The position numbers and the translations under genes were made by a program. The notes beneath the pieces are model-generated. The model had not been told where the DNA came from and ran no database searches. It worked only from the letters and a program-made list of their open reading frames with translations. From Nocardia sp. NRRL S-836 (GTDB taxonomy: Bacteria; Actinomycetota; Actinomycetes; Mycobacteriales; Pseudonocardiaceae), in the NCBI RefSeq assembly GCF_001279525.1, contig NZ_LGDY01000013.1:1-64000 (forward strand): DNA of 64,000 nt. Reading direction: 5' to 3'. Shown here piece by piece: positions 16,520 through 26,325 of the stretch. The stretch's first letter is position 1. Every line of letters begins with the position of its first letter.

Positions 16520-19105
16520 TCAGACGCCGCGGCCCACGATCAGGCCGGACTGGTCGTCCAGCACGTCGACGCGCACCGCGTCACCGTCGCGCACCTCACC
16601 GGCCAGCAGCTCCTTGGCGAGCTGGTCGCCGATCGCCGACTGCACCAGCCGCCGCAGCGGCCTGGCCCCGTACACCGGGTCGAAACCGTTGAGCGCCAGC
16701 CAGTCGCGGGCGGCGGGCGTGACGTCCAGCGTCAGCCGCCGTGCCGCGAGCCGGTCGGCCAGCCGGGCGACCTGGATGTCCACGATGGACGTCAGCTCCT
16801 CGGTGGCCAGCGCGTGGAACACCACGATGTCGTCGAGGCGGTTCAGGAACTCCGGCTTGAAGTGCCGCTGCACCACCGACAGCACGGCGTCCTTGCGTTC
16901 GACCTCGGACAGCGACGGGTTCACGATGGTCTGCGAACCCAGGTTCGAGGTGAGCACCAGGATCGTGTTGCGGAAGTCCACGGTCCGGCCCTGGCCGTCG
17001 GTCAGCCGGCCGTCGTCGAGGACCTGCAGCAGCACGTCGAACACGTCCGGGTGCGCCTTCTCGACCTCGTCCAGCAGCACGACCGAGTACGGCCGGCGGC
17101 GGACGGACTCGGTGAGCTGGCCGCCCTGGTCGTAGCCGACGTAACCGGGAGGCGCACCGACCAGGCGGGCCACCGAGTGCTTCTCGGAGTACTCGCTCAT
17201 GTCGATGCGGATCATCGCCCGCTCGTCGTCGAACAGGAACGACGCCAGCGCCTTCGCCAGCTCGGTCTTGCCGACACCGGTGGGGCCGAGGAACAGGAAC
17301 GAGCCGGTCGGGCGGTCCGGGTCGGCGACGCCGGCGCGGGTGCGCCTGACCGCGTCCGACACGACGCGCACGGCCTCGGCCTGACCGACGACGCGGCGGC
17401 CGAGCTCGTCCTCCATCCGCAGCAGCTTCGCGGTCTCGCCTTCGAGCAGGCGGCCCGCGGGGATGCCGGTCCACGCGGAGACGACGTCGGCGACGTCGTC
17501 GGGGCCGACCTCCTCCTTGAGCATCGCGGAGTCCTGTGTGGACGCCGCCGCCGCGACCTCGAGCTCCTTCTCCAGCGCGGGGATCCGGCCGTAGCGCAGC
17601 TCGGCGGCCCGGCCGAGGTCGCCGTCGCGCTCGGCCCGTTCCGACTCGCCGCGCAACGACTCCAGCTGCTCCTTGAGGTCGCGGACCTTGTCGATGGAGC
17701 CCTTCTCGTTCTGCCACCTGGCGGTCAGCGCGGAGAGCTCCTCGCGCTTCTCGGCCAGCTCGGCGCGCAGCGCGGAGAGCCGTTCGAGCGAGGCCGCGTC
17801 GGACTCCTTGGCCAGCGCCATCTCCTCGATCTCGAGACGGCGGACGGCGCGTTCGACCGTGTCGATCTCGACCGGCCGGGAGTCGATCTCCATGCGCAGC
17901 CGGGACGCGGCCTCGTCGACGAGGTCGATGGCCTTGTCCGGCAGGAAGCGCGCGGTGATGTAGCGGTCGGACAGCGTGGCGGCGGCGACGAGGGCGGCGT
18001 CGGTGATGCGCACGCCGTGGTGCACCTCGTAGCGCTCCTTGAGCCCGCGCAGGATGCCGACGGTGTCCTCGACCGAGGGCTCGCCGACGAGCACCTGCTG
18101 GAAGCGGCGCTCCAGCGCGGCGTCCTTCTCGATGTGCTCGCGGTACTCGTCCAGCGTCGTGGCGCCGACCATGCGCAGCTCGCCGCGGGCCAGCATCGGC
18201 TTGATCATGTTCCCGGCGTCCATGGCGGACTCGCCGGTCGCGCCCGCGCCGACGATCGTGTGCAGCTCGTCGATGAACGTGATGACCTGGCCGGCCGAGT
18301 CGGTGATCTCCTTGAGGACGGCCTTGAGCCGCTCCTCGAACTCACCGCGGTACTTGGCGCCCGCGACCATCGAGCCGAGGTCCAGGGACACGACCCGCTT
18401 GCCGCGCAACGACTCCGGCACGTCACCGGCCACCACGCGCTGGGCCAGGCCCTCCACGATGGCGGTCTTGCCGACGCCGGGCTCGCCGATCAGCACCGGG
18501 TTGTTCTTGGTGCGCCGCGACAGCACCTGCACGACCCGGCGGATCTCGGCGTCACGGCCGATCACCGGGTCGAGCTCGCCCTTGCGCGCACGTTCGGTCA
18601 GGTCGACGCCGTACTTCTCCAGCGCCTTGTAGGTGCCCTCCGGATCGGGCGAGGTGACCCGCGCCGAGCCGCGCACCTTCGTGAACGCCTCGGACAGCGC
18701 CTCCGGCGTCGCGCCGTGCCGCCGCAGCAGGTCGGCCACCTGGCCGCCGTGCTGCGCGAGCCCGACGAGCAGGTGCTCGGTGGACACGTACTCGTCGCCC
18801 ATCTCGGTGGCGAGCTCCTGGGCCCTGCCGAGCACCCGCACGGCGTCGCGCGAGAGCTGCGGGGCGGAGACCGTCGAGCCGGACGCGCTGGGCAGGGAAC
18901 GGGAGAGCTGCTCCAGCTCCTTGCGCACCAGGGTCGGGTCGGCGCCCACCGCGGAGAGCAACGGGGCGGTCAACCCGTCCGTCTGCGCCAGCAGGGCGCC
19001 GAGCAGGTGCACCGACCCCGTGTCGGGGTTGCCGTTCAGAGTGGCTGCCTGCACAGCTGCGGAAACAGCCTGCTGGGTCTTCGTCGTCGGGTTGAAAGCG
19101 TCCAT
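16520..19105 (-). CDS. clpB: ATP-dependent disaggregase ClpB
   Basis: An 861-residue class I Hsp100 with the full ClpB layout: Clp N-domain (residues 1-145), AAA1 with Walker [10 protein letters not shown] (about 206) and Walker B FIDELH, a long coiled-coil M domain (about 400-525, rich in [20 protein letters not shown] repeats), and AAA2 with GPTGVGKTE (about 605) and [11 protein letters not shown] pore loop. The length and M domain separate it from ClpA/ClpC. It disaggregates proteins with DnaK/DnaJ/GrpE, all encoded in this window. A HAIR operator 59 bp upstream shows HspR control. Confidence 0.96.
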   Translation of the reverse strand: MDAFNPTTKTQQAVSAAVQAATLNGNPDTGSVHLLGALLAQTDGLTAPLLSAVGADPTLVRKELEQLSRSLPSASGSTVSAPQLSRDAVRVLGRAQELATEMGDEYVSTEHLLVGLAQHGGQVADLLRRHGATPEALSEAFTKVRGSARVTSPDPEGTYKALEKYGVDLTERARKGELDPVIGRDAEIRRVVQVLSRRTKNNPVLIGEPGVGKTAIVEGLAQRVVAGDVPESLRGKRVVSLDLGSMVAGAKYRGEFEERLKAVLKEITDSAGQVITFIDELHTIVGAGATGESAMDAGNMIKPMLARGELRMVGATTLDEYREHIEKDAALERRFQQVLVGEPSVEDTVGILRGLKERYEVHHGVRITDAALVAAATLSDRYITARFLPDKAIDLVDEAASRLRMEIDSRPVEIDTVERAVRRLEIEEMALAKESDAASLERLSALRAELAEKREELSALTARWQNEKGSIDKVRDLKEQLESLRGESERAERDGDLGRAAELRYGRIPALEKELEVAAAASTQDSAMLKEEVGPDDVADVVSAWTGIPAGRLLEGETAKLLRMEDELGRRVVGQAEAVRVVSDAVRRTRAGVADPDRPTGSFLFLGPTGVGKTELAKALASFLFDDERAMIRIDMSEYSEKHSVARLVGAPPGYVGYDQGGQLTESVRRRPYSVVLLDEVEKAHPDVFDVLLQVLDDGRLTDGQGRTVDFRNTILVLTSNLGSQTIVNPSLSEVERKDAVLSVVQRHFKPEFLNRLDDIVVFHALATEELTSIVDIQVARLADRLAARRLTLDVTPAARDWLALNGFDPVYGARPLRRLVQSAIGDQLAKELLAGEVRDGDAVRVDVLDDQSGLIVGRGV

Positions 19106-19163
19106 TCCTCCACCTCGTGGTCAGCCTCCAGCATGGACCATCATCCCGTACAACGGCAGAAAA

Positions 19164-19184
19164 GTTGAGTCTGTTCCACTCAAC
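19164..19184. promoter_or_regulatory. HAIR element (HspR operator) of clpB
   Basis: The inverted repeat GTTGAGT-N7-ACTCAAC matches the HspR consensus CTTGAGT-N7-ACTCAAG at 12 of 14 arm positions. It lies 59 bp upstream of the clpB start on the minus strand. HspR, encoded at 26326-26754, represses through this element with DnaK as co-repressor in Streptomyces and mycobacteria. Confidence 0.88.
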
Positions 19185-19279
19185 TAGGGGGTGAGTCCCG
19201 CGCCACACCGCCGCGCGGACAGCACCCCCGTGCCGAAAACAGGAACGCGGGAGGCTCGCGATGCACCAGGATCGGCGCC

Positions 19280-19663
19280 ATGACCTCGATCATCCACACC
19301 ATCACCGTCGACGCGCGCGACAGCTACGCGATCGCCTCGTGGTGGGGGCAGGTGCTCAACCTGCCCCTGCACCCCGACGACAACCCCGGTGACCCGGAGT
19401 CGCTGATCCAGCTGCCGAACGGCATGCGGTACCTGTTCATCACCGTGCCGGAGAACAAGGAGGTCAAGAACCGCCTGCACCTCGACCTGCAGCCGGCCGA
19501 CTGCACCCGTGACGAGGAGGTCGAACGGCTGCTCGGGATCGGCGCGACGGTCTTCGACGATCAGCGCAGGCCGGACGGCACCGGCTGGGTCACGATGCGC
19601 GACCCCGAGGGCAACGAGTTCTGCGTGGAACGCAGCGCAGCGGAACGGGCCGCGACGTCCTGA
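19280..19663 (+). CDS. VOC family protein (glyoxalase-like)
   Basis: A 127-residue vicinal-oxygen-chelate protein with two beta-alpha-beta-beta-beta modules. It begins IIHTITVDARDSYAIASWWG and ends with the standard WVTMRDPEGNEFCVE, whose Glu is the usual metal ligand. KNRLHLDLQPAD supplies the central His. It resembles the glyoxalase-like pfam12681/18029 proteins, whose roles range from drug binding to unknown chemistry. It is divergent from clpB, and its 3' 103 bp overlap the end of the convergent DHA2 transporter gene. Confidence 0.82.
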   Translation: MTSIIHTITVDARDSYAIASWWGQVLNLPLHPDDNPGDPESLIQLPNGMRYLFITVPENKEVKNRLHLDLQPADCTRDEEVERLLGIGATVFDDQRRPDGTGWVTMRDPEGNEFCVERSAAERAATS

Positions 19664-21231
19664 GCACCGTCACTCGAAAGCACCAACAGCTTGTCCACAC
19701 CGGGGCGTGGGTTGTCCACAATCCGCTGGTCAGTATCCACAGGTGAGGCAAGCTCAGTCGCGACCGTCTGTCCGCCAGAACCCGTTGGGGTGACATCCGC
19801 GGTGACGTCCACGGAGTCGCGCAGCGGCTGTTCCTTGATCAGCAGCACGGCGATGACCGTGAAGACCGCGAGCCCGGCGGCGATCAGGAACAGCTCGCCC
19901 ATCGCGTCGCCGTAGGAGTCGCGCACGACCGGGGACAGGGAGCCGCGGTCGAGCTTCGTCGTGCTCACCTGGGCGGCCAGGACCGCTCCGAGCACCGACA
20001 CGCCGGCCGTTCCTCCCAGTGACCGCAGGAACGTGGCCGTGGAGCTCGCCGCGCCCAGGTCGGCCATGCTCACGCCGTTCTGCACGGCGAGCACCAGGTT
20101 CTGCATGGTGAGCCCCACGCCCACGCCGACCAGCAGCAGGTAGGCGCCCATCAGCGTCAGGTTCGTGGTGTGGTCGATCGTGCCGAGCAACGCCAGCCCG
20201 ATGACCAGCGAGAACGCTCCCCAGACCAGGTAGCTCTTCCAGCGGCCGCTCTTCGCGATCAGCTGCCCGCTGACCGTGGACGAGATGCTCAGGCCGAGCA
20301 CCAGCGGGACGGTGAGCAGGCCTGCCTTCGTGGGCGAGAACCCGCGGGCGATCTGGAAGTACTGCCCCATGAACACCGACGCGCCGAACATCGCCGTGCC
20401 GACCGCGATGCCACCGAGCATCGCCAGCACGACCGTGCGGTTGCGGAACAGGTGCAGCGGGATGACCGGGGCCGACGCCCTGCGCTCCACGAAGTACGCA
20501 CCGACCAGCGCGACCACCACGCCACCCACGAACAGGGCGCTCTCACCGGAGACCCAGGCGAAGTCCTTGCCGGCGAACGAGACCCACATGAGCAGCAGGC
20601 TCACGCCACCGGTGATCAGCGTGGCACCGAAGTAGTCGATCTTCACGTGCTGCCTCTTGGTCGGCAGGTGCAGCGTCTTGTGCAGCACGGCGAGGGCGAC
20701 CAGGGCCAGCGGCACGCAGACGAAGAAGCACCAGCGCCAGCCGGGCCAGTCGACCAGGAACCCGCCGACCAGCGGACCGCCGACGGTGCCCGCCGAGATC
20801 ACCATGCCGGTGTAGCCGCTGTAGCGGCCGCGTTCCCGCGGGCTGAGCAGCGCGCCGACCACGACCTGGCCGAGCGCCTGCACCCCGCCCATGCCCAGGC
20901 CCTGGACCACGCGGAACGCGATGAGCTGCTCCATGTTCTGGCTCAGGCCGGACAGCACGCTGCCGATCACGAACAGCACGATGCCGCCCTGCAGCAGCCG
21001 CTTCTTGTCGAACAGGTCGGAGAGCTTGCCCCACAGCGGCGTGCTGGCCGTGGAGGCGAGCAGCATCGCCGTGATGACCCACGTGTACTGGGTCTGCGTG
21101 CCCTTGAGCTCGGCCAGGATCGTCGGGAGAGCGTTCGAGACGATGGTGGAGCTGAGGATCGCGACGAGCAGCGCCACCCAGATGCCGGACAGCGCTTCGA
21201 GGATCTCCCGATGCGACGAGGGCCGGTTCAA
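19561..21231 (-). CDS. MFS transporter, DHA2 (14-TM) multidrug efflux family
   Basis: About 556 residues with 14 predicted transmembrane helices. Motif A is LWGKLSDLFDKKRLL, motif B follows (FRVVQGLGMGGVQAL) and motif C appears as SAGTVGGPLVGGFLV, marking a proton-driven drug exporter of the EmrB/QacA type. TTG at 21231 is chosen because GGAGG lies five bases before it. The last 60 residues form a hydrophilic tail, and their coding sequence overlaps the VOC gene in antisense. Two inverted repeats just upstream (21251-21284) look like operators, but no regulator gene is adjacent. Confidence 0.85.
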   Translation of the reverse strand: MNRPSSHREILEALSGIWVALLVAILSSTIVSNALPTILAELKGTQTQYTWVITAMLLASTASTPLWGKLSDLFDKKRLLQGGIVLFVIGSVLSGLSQNMEQLIAFRVVQGLGMGGVQALGQVVVGALLSPRERGRYSGYTGMVISAGTVGGPLVGGFLVDWPGWRWCFFVCVPLALVALAVLHKTLHLPTKRQHVKIDYFGATLITGGVSLLLMWVSFAGKDFAWVSGESALFVGGVVVALVGAYFVERRASAPVIPLHLFRNRTVVLAMLGGIAVGTAMFGASVFMGQYFQIARGFSPTKAGLLTVPLVLGLSISSTVSGQLIAKSGRWKSYLVWGAFSLVIGLALLGTIDHTTNLTLMGAYLLLVGVGVGLTMQNLVLAVQNGVSMADLGAASSTATFLRSLGGTAGVSVLGAVLAAQVSTTKLDRGSLSPVVRDSYGDAMGELFLIAAGLAVFTVIAVLLIKEQPLRDSVDVTADVTPTGSGGQTVATELASPVDTDQRIVDNPRPGVDKLLVLSSDGAQDVAARSAALRSTQNSLPSGSRIVTQPVPSGLR

Positions 21232-21250
21232 GCACACCTCCAGAAAAATT

Positions 21251-21284
21251 AGTTGATGTCATACAACTATATCCGGAGATAGTT
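21251..21284. promoter_or_regulatory. Overlapping inverted repeats, probable operator of the DHA2 pump
   Basis: AGTTG (21251-21255) pairs with CAACT (21264-21268), and AACTAT (21265-21270) pairs with ATAGTT (21279-21284). The two repeats share bases and lie 20-50 bp before the TTG start in a locally AT-rich stretch. TetR- or MarR-type repressors bind such sites. The regulator is not encoded next door. Confidence 0.5.
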
Positions 21285-21378
21285 AGCTAGAACAACTTTC
21301 CCGAGCGTCTCGTGGATCACTCTCCCTTCGCTCCCCAGCCTCCTCGCAACGCCACGCGGGGAGCTTCCGCACGACCGA

Positions 21379-21406
21379 AGCGGACGCGGGGGTTCCCGCG
21401 TCCGCT
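21379..21406 (-). terminator. Terminator of glyA
   Basis: AGCGGACGCGGG (21379-21390) pairs perfectly with CCCGCGTCCGCT (21395-21406) around GGTT. It starts 13 bp beyond the glyA stop codon. No T tract follows. Confidence 0.7.
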
Positions 21407-21418
21407 CCCAGCCGGGCG

Positions 21419-22636
21419 TCAGAGGGAGGTGAGGAGGTCGGAGACCTCGGCGGCGATGCGGTCGAGGGCGGGGGCGTTGCCGGCAGCGGCGATCGCGCGG
21501 TCGATCCACTCTGCGACCAGCGGCATCTGGTCGGGGCGCAGGCCGCGCGTGGTGATGGCGGGCGTGCCGAGCCGGATGCCGGACGGGTCGAACGGCTTGC
21601 GCGGGTCGAACGGCACGGCGTTGTAGTTGAGCTCGATCCCGGCCTGGTCCAGCGCCCGCGCGGCCGGCTTGCCGCCGATGGCCTTGGACGTCAGGTCGAT
21701 CAGGACCAGGTGGTTGTCGGTGCCGCCGGAGACCAGGTCGAACCCGCGTTCCAGCAGTGCGACCGCCAGCGCCTTGGCGTTGGCCACGACGGTGTGCGCG
21801 TACTCGCGGAACTCGGGCTGGGCGGCCTCGTGCAGCGCCACGGCGATCGCGGCGGTCGTGTGGTTGTGCGGCCCGCCCTGCAGGCCGGGGAACACCGCGC
21901 GGTCGACGGCCTTGGCGTGCTCGGCGTCGGTGAGGATCATGGCGCCACGTGGTCCGCGCAGCGTCTTGTGCGTGGTCGTGGTGATCACCGGCGCGTGGCC
22001 GACCGGCGACGGGTGCGCGCCACCCGCGACGAGACCCGCGATGTGCGCGATGTCGGCGACCAGGACGGCGCCGACCTCGGCGGCGATCGAGGCGAACCCC
22101 GGGAAGTCGATCGTGCGCGGGATCGCCGTGCCGCCGCAGAAGATCACCTTCGGGCGTTCGGCCAGCGCAAGGGAACGGACCTCGTCCAGGTCGACGACGC
22201 CGGTGTCCTTGCGCACGTCGTACTGCACCGCGTGGAACCACCTGCCGGTCGCGGACACGCTCCAGCCGTGGGTCAGGTGGCCGCCCATCGGCAGCGACAT
22301 GCCCATCACCGTGTCGCCGGGCGACAGGAACGCCAGGTACACCGCGAGGTTCGCCGGTGCGCCGGACAGCGGCTGGACGTTCGCGTGGTCCACGCCGAAC
22401 AGGGCGCGGGCCCGGTCGACGGCGAGCTGTTCGACCTGGTCGATGACCTGCTGGCCCTCGTAGTACCGCTTGCCGGGGTAGCCCTCGGAGTACTTGTTCG
22501 TGAGCACCGAGCCCGTTGCTTCGAGCACGGCCGCCGACACGTCGTTCTCCGACGCGATCATGCGCAGCTTGCTGGACTGGCGGGCGGACTCGGCCTGGAT
22601 CAGTGCGGCGATCTCGGGATCGACGTCAGAGAGCAT
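21419..22636 (-). CDS. glyA: Serine hydroxymethyltransferase
   Basis: A 405-residue PLP enzyme that converts serine and tetrahydrofolate to glycine and methylene-THF. The N-terminus [20 protein letters not shown] is the SHMT signature. [13 protein letters not shown] follows near residue 45, and the PLP Lys lies in [15 protein letters not shown] (about residue 223). [14 protein letters not shown] is near the C-terminus. The length is slightly below the usual 415-430. GGAG lies eight bases before the ATG. A ZTP riboswitch fills the leader, tying expression to folate and purine one-carbon status. Confidence 0.93.
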   Translation of the reverse strand: MLSDVDPEIAALIQAESARQSSKLRMIASENDVSAAVLEATGSVLTNKYSEGYPGKRYYEGQQVIDQVEQLAVDRARALFGVDHANVQPLSGAPANLAVYLAFLSPGDTVMGMSLPMGGHLTHGWSVSATGRWFHAVQYDVRKDTGVVDLDEVRSLALAERPKVIFCGGTAIPRTIDFPGFASIAAEVGAVLVADIAHIAGLVAGGAHPSPVGHAPVITTTTHKTLRGPRGAMILTDAEHAKAVDRAVFPGLQGGPHNHTTAAIAVALHEAAQPEFREYAHTVVANAKALAVALLERGFDLVSGGTDNHLVLIDLTSKAIGGKPAARALDQAGIELNYNAVPFDPRKPFDPSGIRLGTPAITTRGLRPDQMPLVAEWIDRAIAAAGNAPALDRIAAEVSDLLTSL

Positions 22637-22647
22637 GGCGCTACTCC

Positions 22648-22740
22648 ACGCCGGGCACCCAGGCGTTCGGTGCGCTCGGCCGTCGCTTCCCGGTGGTCGG
22701 TTCCACCCTCGGCACGCCAGTCGCTTCAGACGTGCCGAGC
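22648..22740 (-). promoter_or_regulatory. ZTP riboswitch (pfl motif) in the glyA leader
   Basis: Read on the minus strand the leader contains CGACTGGCG (complement of 22715-22723), a hairpin GGTGG-AACCGA-CCACC (22692-22707), GGGAAGCGAC and then CGCCTGGGTGCCC (GCCTGGG at 22658-22664). These are, in order, the conserved blocks of the pfl/ZTP motif, whose 3' CGCCTGGG forms the pseudoknot. The final block lies within about 12 bases of the glyA ribosome binding site, so control of translation is plausible. ZTP riboswitches sense the purine intermediate AICAR/ZTP when 10-formyl-THF is low, and glyA is a known target class. Confidence 0.87.
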
Positions 22741-23916
22741 TTAGTCCAGCGTGAACGGGTCGTACTTGATCCGGTCCAGCGGCGTTCCGGCGACCAGCAT
22801 GCGGGACACCGTCGACCTGATCATGGCCGGGCTGCCGCACACCAGGACGTCGCGGTCCTCCCACGCCCCGTAGCGGGTAACCACGTCGGCCAGGGTGCCC
22901 TGCTCGACACCGCGGACGCCGGGGTCCGACTCCAGCACCGGCACGACCGTGAGCCACGGGTTCGTGGTCGCGATGCGCTGCAGGTTGTCCAGGTCGTAGA
23001 GGTCCTCGCGGGTGCGGCCGCCGTAGAACACGTGCACGCGCGGGTTGTCGCCCCACTGCGCCATCTCGTCGATGATCGCGTGCATCGGCGCGATGCCCGT
23101 GCCGCCGGCCACCATCAGGATGTCCGACCCGGACGTGCGGTCGACCGAGAGACGTCCCATCGGCGGTCCGATCCGCCAGGTGTCACCGGCCTGCGTGTGG
23201 CCGACCACCGAGCGTGACACCCAGCCGCCGTCGACGGACCGGATGTGGAACTCGATGACGCCGTCCTCGCGCGGCGCGTTCGCCGGCGAGTAGTAGCGCC
23301 AGAGCCGCTTGCGCTGCGGCGTCTCGACGGACACGTACTGCCCGGCGCGGTAGTTGACCGGGTGGTCGGGCTGCAACCGCACGACCGCCAGGTCCCACGA
23401 CACGCGCTGGTGCTCCAGCACCGTCGCGTGCCAGTACGCGGGGCCGTTGTCGGCGTCGGCCGCCTCCTGCATCGCACGGGCCATCAGCGTGTACGCCTCG
23501 GCCCAGGCCATCTCGACCTTCGGCGTCCAGGCGGCACCGGCGAACTTCTTCACCGCGGACAGCAGTGCGGTCCCGACCGCCTCGTAGTGGACGTTGATCA
23601 CACCGAACTTGCGGTGGTCACGGCCCAGCTGGCGGAGGAACGGGATGAGGTCATCCGGGCGGTCGACCATCTGCACCACGTGCACGAGGGCCCGCAGCAG
23701 ACGGCTGCGTTGCACCTCCATGTTCGCGGGGAACATCTCGCGTGTGGCGGGCGAGAGCGAGAAGAGCATCCCGTAGAAGAACTTCGCCACTTCTTCGGAA
23801 TGCGGTTCCACCACCGCGAAGCTCTCCCGGATCATCCGCACCATCGCGGTGACGCCAGGCGGGGGCTCTCGGTGTGGCGGGGTAGGGATGGGGCTCAGCA
23901 CAGCGTTCGCAGTCAT
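22741..23916 (-). CDS. Flavohemoglobin-type globin-FAD/NAD reductase (nitric oxide dioxygenase-like)
   Basis: A 391-residue three-domain protein. The globin domain (about residues 20-155) has [11 protein letters not shown] in the B/C helix region and the proximal His in [15 protein letters not shown]. The FAD domain has [10 protein letters not shown] (RxYS motif) and the NAD domain [11 protein letters not shown] near residue 285. The C-terminus YDPFTLD is normal. It should oxidise NO to nitrate with O2 and NAD(P)H, or work as a haem reductase. Its start is 231 bp from the divergent PPOX-like gene. The long Pro-rich N-terminus ([12 protein letters not shown]) is unusual for Hmp. Confidence 0.85.
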   Translation of the reverse strand: MTANAVLSPIPTPPHREPPPGVTAMVRMIRESFAVVEPHSEEVAKFFYGMLFSLSPATREMFPANMEVQRSRLLRALVHVVQMVDRPDDLIPFLRQLGRDHRKFGVINVHYEAVGTALLSAVKKFAGAAWTPKVEMAWAEAYTLMARAMQEAADADNGPAYWHATVLEHQRVSWDLAVVRLQPDHPVNYRAGQYVSVETPQRKRLWRYYSPANAPREDGVIEFHIRSVDGGWVSRSVVGHTQAGDTWRIGPPMGRLSVDRTSGSDILMVAGGTGIAPMHAIIDEMAQWGDNPRVHVFYGGRTREDLYDLDNLQRIATTNPWLTVVPVLESDPGVRGVEQGTLADVVTRYGAWEDRDVLVCGSPAMIRSTVSRMLVAGTPLDRIKYDPFTLD

Positions 23917-24147
23917 GGTCCGCGCGCAGTCTCCACGTTCTGATCGGCGCCGGCAAGGCGCGGTAGTCCTCGTCAAGCATCCGTCCCCCGACAGGGTGGA
24001 CAGTAACCCCTGATCGGGCTGTCTGACTCCTTGATGCCACCTTCGAGCGAAGCACGGTTACGGTACGCAACTACTTGTTACCGCAACAGTGTGAAACTGA
24101 GGGGCCTTCTGTACCGAGTTGCGCGCTTGCGTGCAACGGTGTGGCAC

Positions 24148-24771
24148 GTGTCCCTGCCTGACTTGACTGCGACCTCCTCCCCCAACCGGGTCGGTGTACC
24201 CGGCTCACGTGGCGAACACTTCCTCCAATGTGCCTTGGAGACCGCGGATCGCGCCACACGCTTCTACTCGGACCAGGTGCTGGACCACCTCAACCCCGCG
24301 ATGGCCGAGTTCGTCGGCCGGATGGAGATGGCGTTCATCTCGACCTCTGATGCCGACGGGGAGTGCGACTCGACCCTGCGGGCCGGGCCCGCGGGGTTCA
24401 TCCAGGTGATCGACTCCCGGACCGTCGTGTACCCCGAGTACCGCGGCAACGGCGTGATGGCCTCGCTCGGCAACATCATGGAGAACCCGCACGTCGGAAT
24501 GCTGATGGTGGACTTCACCGAGGACCTGATCGGCCTGCACGTCAACGGCCGGGCCCGCATCGCGCCCCGCGACGAGTTCCCCACCGAGGACCGCAAGGTG
24601 GAGCGCTGGGTCGTCGTGCAGGTGCAGGAGGCCTACATCCACTGCCGCAAGCACATCCCCCGCATGGTGCCGGTGGACCGCATCCGCGACTGGGGCACCG
24701 ACGACGTGAAGCGCAAGGGCGGCGACTACTTCGGCGCGAAGGCCGCCAAGGAGGCCTCGCAGGAGTCGTGA
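24148..24771 (+). CDS. Pyridoxamine 5'-phosphate oxidase family (flavin-binding split barrel) protein
   Basis: A 207-residue split-barrel protein. The core reads MEMAFISTSDADGECDSTLRAG and VVYPEYRGNGVMASLGNIMENP, the FMN-site pattern of the PPOX family (pfam01243), with VNGRARI farther on. Members bind FMN, F420 or haem, and the one here cannot be assigned. It lacks the C-terminal motif of true PNPOx, so vitamin B6 synthesis is unlikely. It starts at GTG 24148 and is divergent from the flavohemoglobin, so a shared role in redox or NO stress is possible. Confidence 0.75.
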   Translation: MSLPDLTATSSPNRVGVPGSRGEHFLQCALETADRATRFYSDQVLDHLNPAMAEFVGRMEMAFISTSDADGECDSTLRAGPAGFIQVIDSRTVVYPEYRGNGVMASLGNIMENPHVGMLMVDFTEDLIGLHVNGRARIAPRDEFPTEDRKVERWVVVQVQEAYIHCRKHIPRMVPVDRIRDWGTDDVKRKGGDYFGAKAAKEASQES

Positions 24772-24775
24772 GCGG

Positions 24776-25342
24776 CTAGCCGAGGGTCGCGGCCGCCGTC
24801 CGCACCTCGTCCACGGACCGCCGGGCGATGGGCGCCCAGTCCCCGGCGGTCTCCAGCCACGTGACGTACGCGCGCTCGAACGCCAGCACGCCGAGCTCGG
24901 CGGCGACCGCTGCCGCCAGCTCGGGCACGCCACGCCGTTCGAGCGCGTCCTTCATCGCCACGGCGAACCCGGCCATCTTCAGCGCCGACCGCTCGCGCAG
25001 TTCCAGGTTGCCCTCGACCACCGCCTGCCGCTGCGGGCCGTGCGCCCGCTGCTCGTCGGTGAACCAGGTGCCGACCGCGACCAGCGCCGCCTCGACCGCC
25101 GTCAGCGGCCCCGCGTCCCCGGATGCGCCGGCGATCCCGCCCACCAGCACGTCGGCCAGCTCGTCCTGACCACCGAACAGCACCTCGCGCTTGTCGCGGA
25201 AGTGCCGGAAGAACGTGCTCTTCGTGAGCCCGGCGCGCTCGGCGATCTGCGCGACGGCGGTGTTGTCGTACCCCTGCTCGCTGAACAGGTCGAGTGCGGC
25301 GCGCACCAACCGATCCCGCGCGTCCGGCTCCCATCGACCCAT
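24776..25342 (-). CDS. TetR family transcriptional regulator
   Basis: A 188-residue TetR repressor. The HTH is NTAVAQIAERAGLTKSTFFR (about residues 25-44) followed by HFRDKREVLF. The rest is a helical ligand-binding domain. It is divergent from an NAD-dependent epimerase-like gene. The 85-bp gap holds two near-identical 21-bp palindromic operators in inverted orientation, so it almost certainly represses itself and its neighbour. Confidence 0.92.
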   Translation of the reverse strand: MGRWEPDARDRLVRAALDLFSEQGYDNTAVAQIAERAGLTKSTFFRHFRDKREVLFGGQDELADVLVGGIAGASGDAGPLTAVEAALVAVGTWFTDEQRAHGPQRQAVVEGNLELRERSALKMAGFAVAMKDALERRGVPELAAAVAAELGVLAFERAYVTWLETAGDWAPIARRSVDEVRTAAATLG

Positions 25343-25353
25343 GCCGCCATCCT

Positions 25354-25413
25354 AAGTGATGCGACTTGGTCTCATCACTCTGCTACGGTTGATGAGACCA
25401 AGTCCCATCACTT
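25354..25413. promoter_or_regulatory. Paired TetR operators in inverted orientation
   Basis: The 24-bp stretch 25354-25377 is repeated as its reverse complement at 25390-25413 with a single mismatch. Each copy is itself a palindrome with TGATG/CATCA half-sites around CGACTTGGTCT or its complement. The pair spans the gap between the TetR gene and the divergent SDR gene and overlaps both promoter regions. Two operators side by side allow cooperative repression of both genes. Confidence 0.82.
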
Positions 25414-25427
25414 GTTGGAGAACTGCG

Positions 25428-26324
25428 ATGAAGATTTTCGTCACGGGCGCCAGCGGTCACGTCGGCTCGGCGCTGGTCCCCGAACTGCTGCGGGCCGGGC
25501 ACGAGGTCGTCGGCCTGGCCCGGTCCGACGCGTCAGCGGCCAAGCTCGAAGCACAGGGCGCCGGGGTCCGGCGTGGTGACCTGGACGACCTGGACGGGCT
25601 GCGCAAGGGCGCGGCCGAGGCGGACGCGGTGATCCACCTGGCGTTCAAGCACGAGGAGATGTTCGCCGGCGACTACGCGGGTGCCGCCGGAGCCGACCTG
25701 GCGGTGGTCGAGGCGTTCCTCGACGAGCTCTCCGGCACCGGCAAGGCCCTGATCGGCACCGGCGGCACGCTGTCGTACGCCGGCCTGGGCCGCACGGCGA
25801 CGGAGGAGGAGCGGGTCGCCGACAGCGACACCCGCGGTGCCGCGCGGAACGCGATCATCGACGCGACCGGCGTGCGGGGTTCGGTGGTCGTGCTGCCGCC
25901 CACGGTGCACAGCGCGCTCGACACGGCCGGTTTCATCCCGATCCTGGTCAGGACCGCGCGGGAGAAGGGCGTGTCCGGCTACCCCGGTGACGGCACGAAC
26001 CGCTGGTCCGCGGCGCACACCCTGGACGCGGCACGGCTGTACCGGCTGGCAGCGGAGAAGGCACCCGCGGGCTCCGTGCTGCACGCGGTGGCCGAGGAGG
26101 CCGTGCCGATGCGCGCCATCGCCGAGGCGATCGGGCGCAAGATGGGCCTGCCGGTCGAGAGCATTCCCGCGGAACGTGCGCAGGAGCACTTCGGGCCGTT
26201 GGCGTTCATGGTGTCGCGGGACGCACCGACGTCCAGCGCGCGCACGAGGGCGCTGCTGGGGTGGGAACCGCGGGAACCCGGCCTCCTGGCGGACCTGGAG
26301 GCCGGGTTCTACTTCGAGCGGTGA
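25428..26324 (+). CDS. NAD-dependent epimerase/dehydratase family protein (extended SDR)
   Basis: A 298-residue extended/atypical SDR. The Rossmann motif KIFVTGASGHVGSALV opens the protein (GxxGxxG), followed by LARSDASAAKLEAQG and AVIHLAFKH. The active-site Tyr-x3-Lys is not clear (GTLSYAGLGRTA), so this belongs to the YeeZ/NmrA-like atypical group. Substrate binding is C-terminal (RWSAAHTLDAARLYRLA). ATG at 25428 has TTGGAG seven bases upstream. It is controlled by the divergent TetR through the duplicated operator. The reaction is unknown. Confidence 0.82.
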   Translation: MKIFVTGASGHVGSALVPELLRAGHEVVGLARSDASAAKLEAQGAGVRRGDLDDLDGLRKGAAEADAVIHLAFKHEEMFAGDYAGAAGADLAVVEAFLDELSGTGKALIGTGGTLSYAGLGRTATEEERVADSDTRGAARNAIIDATGVRGSVVVLPPTVHSALDTAGFIPILVRTAREKGVSGYPGDGTNRWSAAHTLDAARLYRLAAEKAPAGSVLHAVAEEAVPMRAIAEAIGRKMGLPVESIPAERAQEHFGPLAFMVSRDAPTSSARTRALLGWEPREPGLLADLEAGFYFER

Positions 26325-26325
26325 G

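Noticed and set aside
16814..19168. 784-codon plus-strand open frame
   Set aside because: It is the antisense shadow of clpB, whose Walker motifs and M domain are intact on the minus strand.
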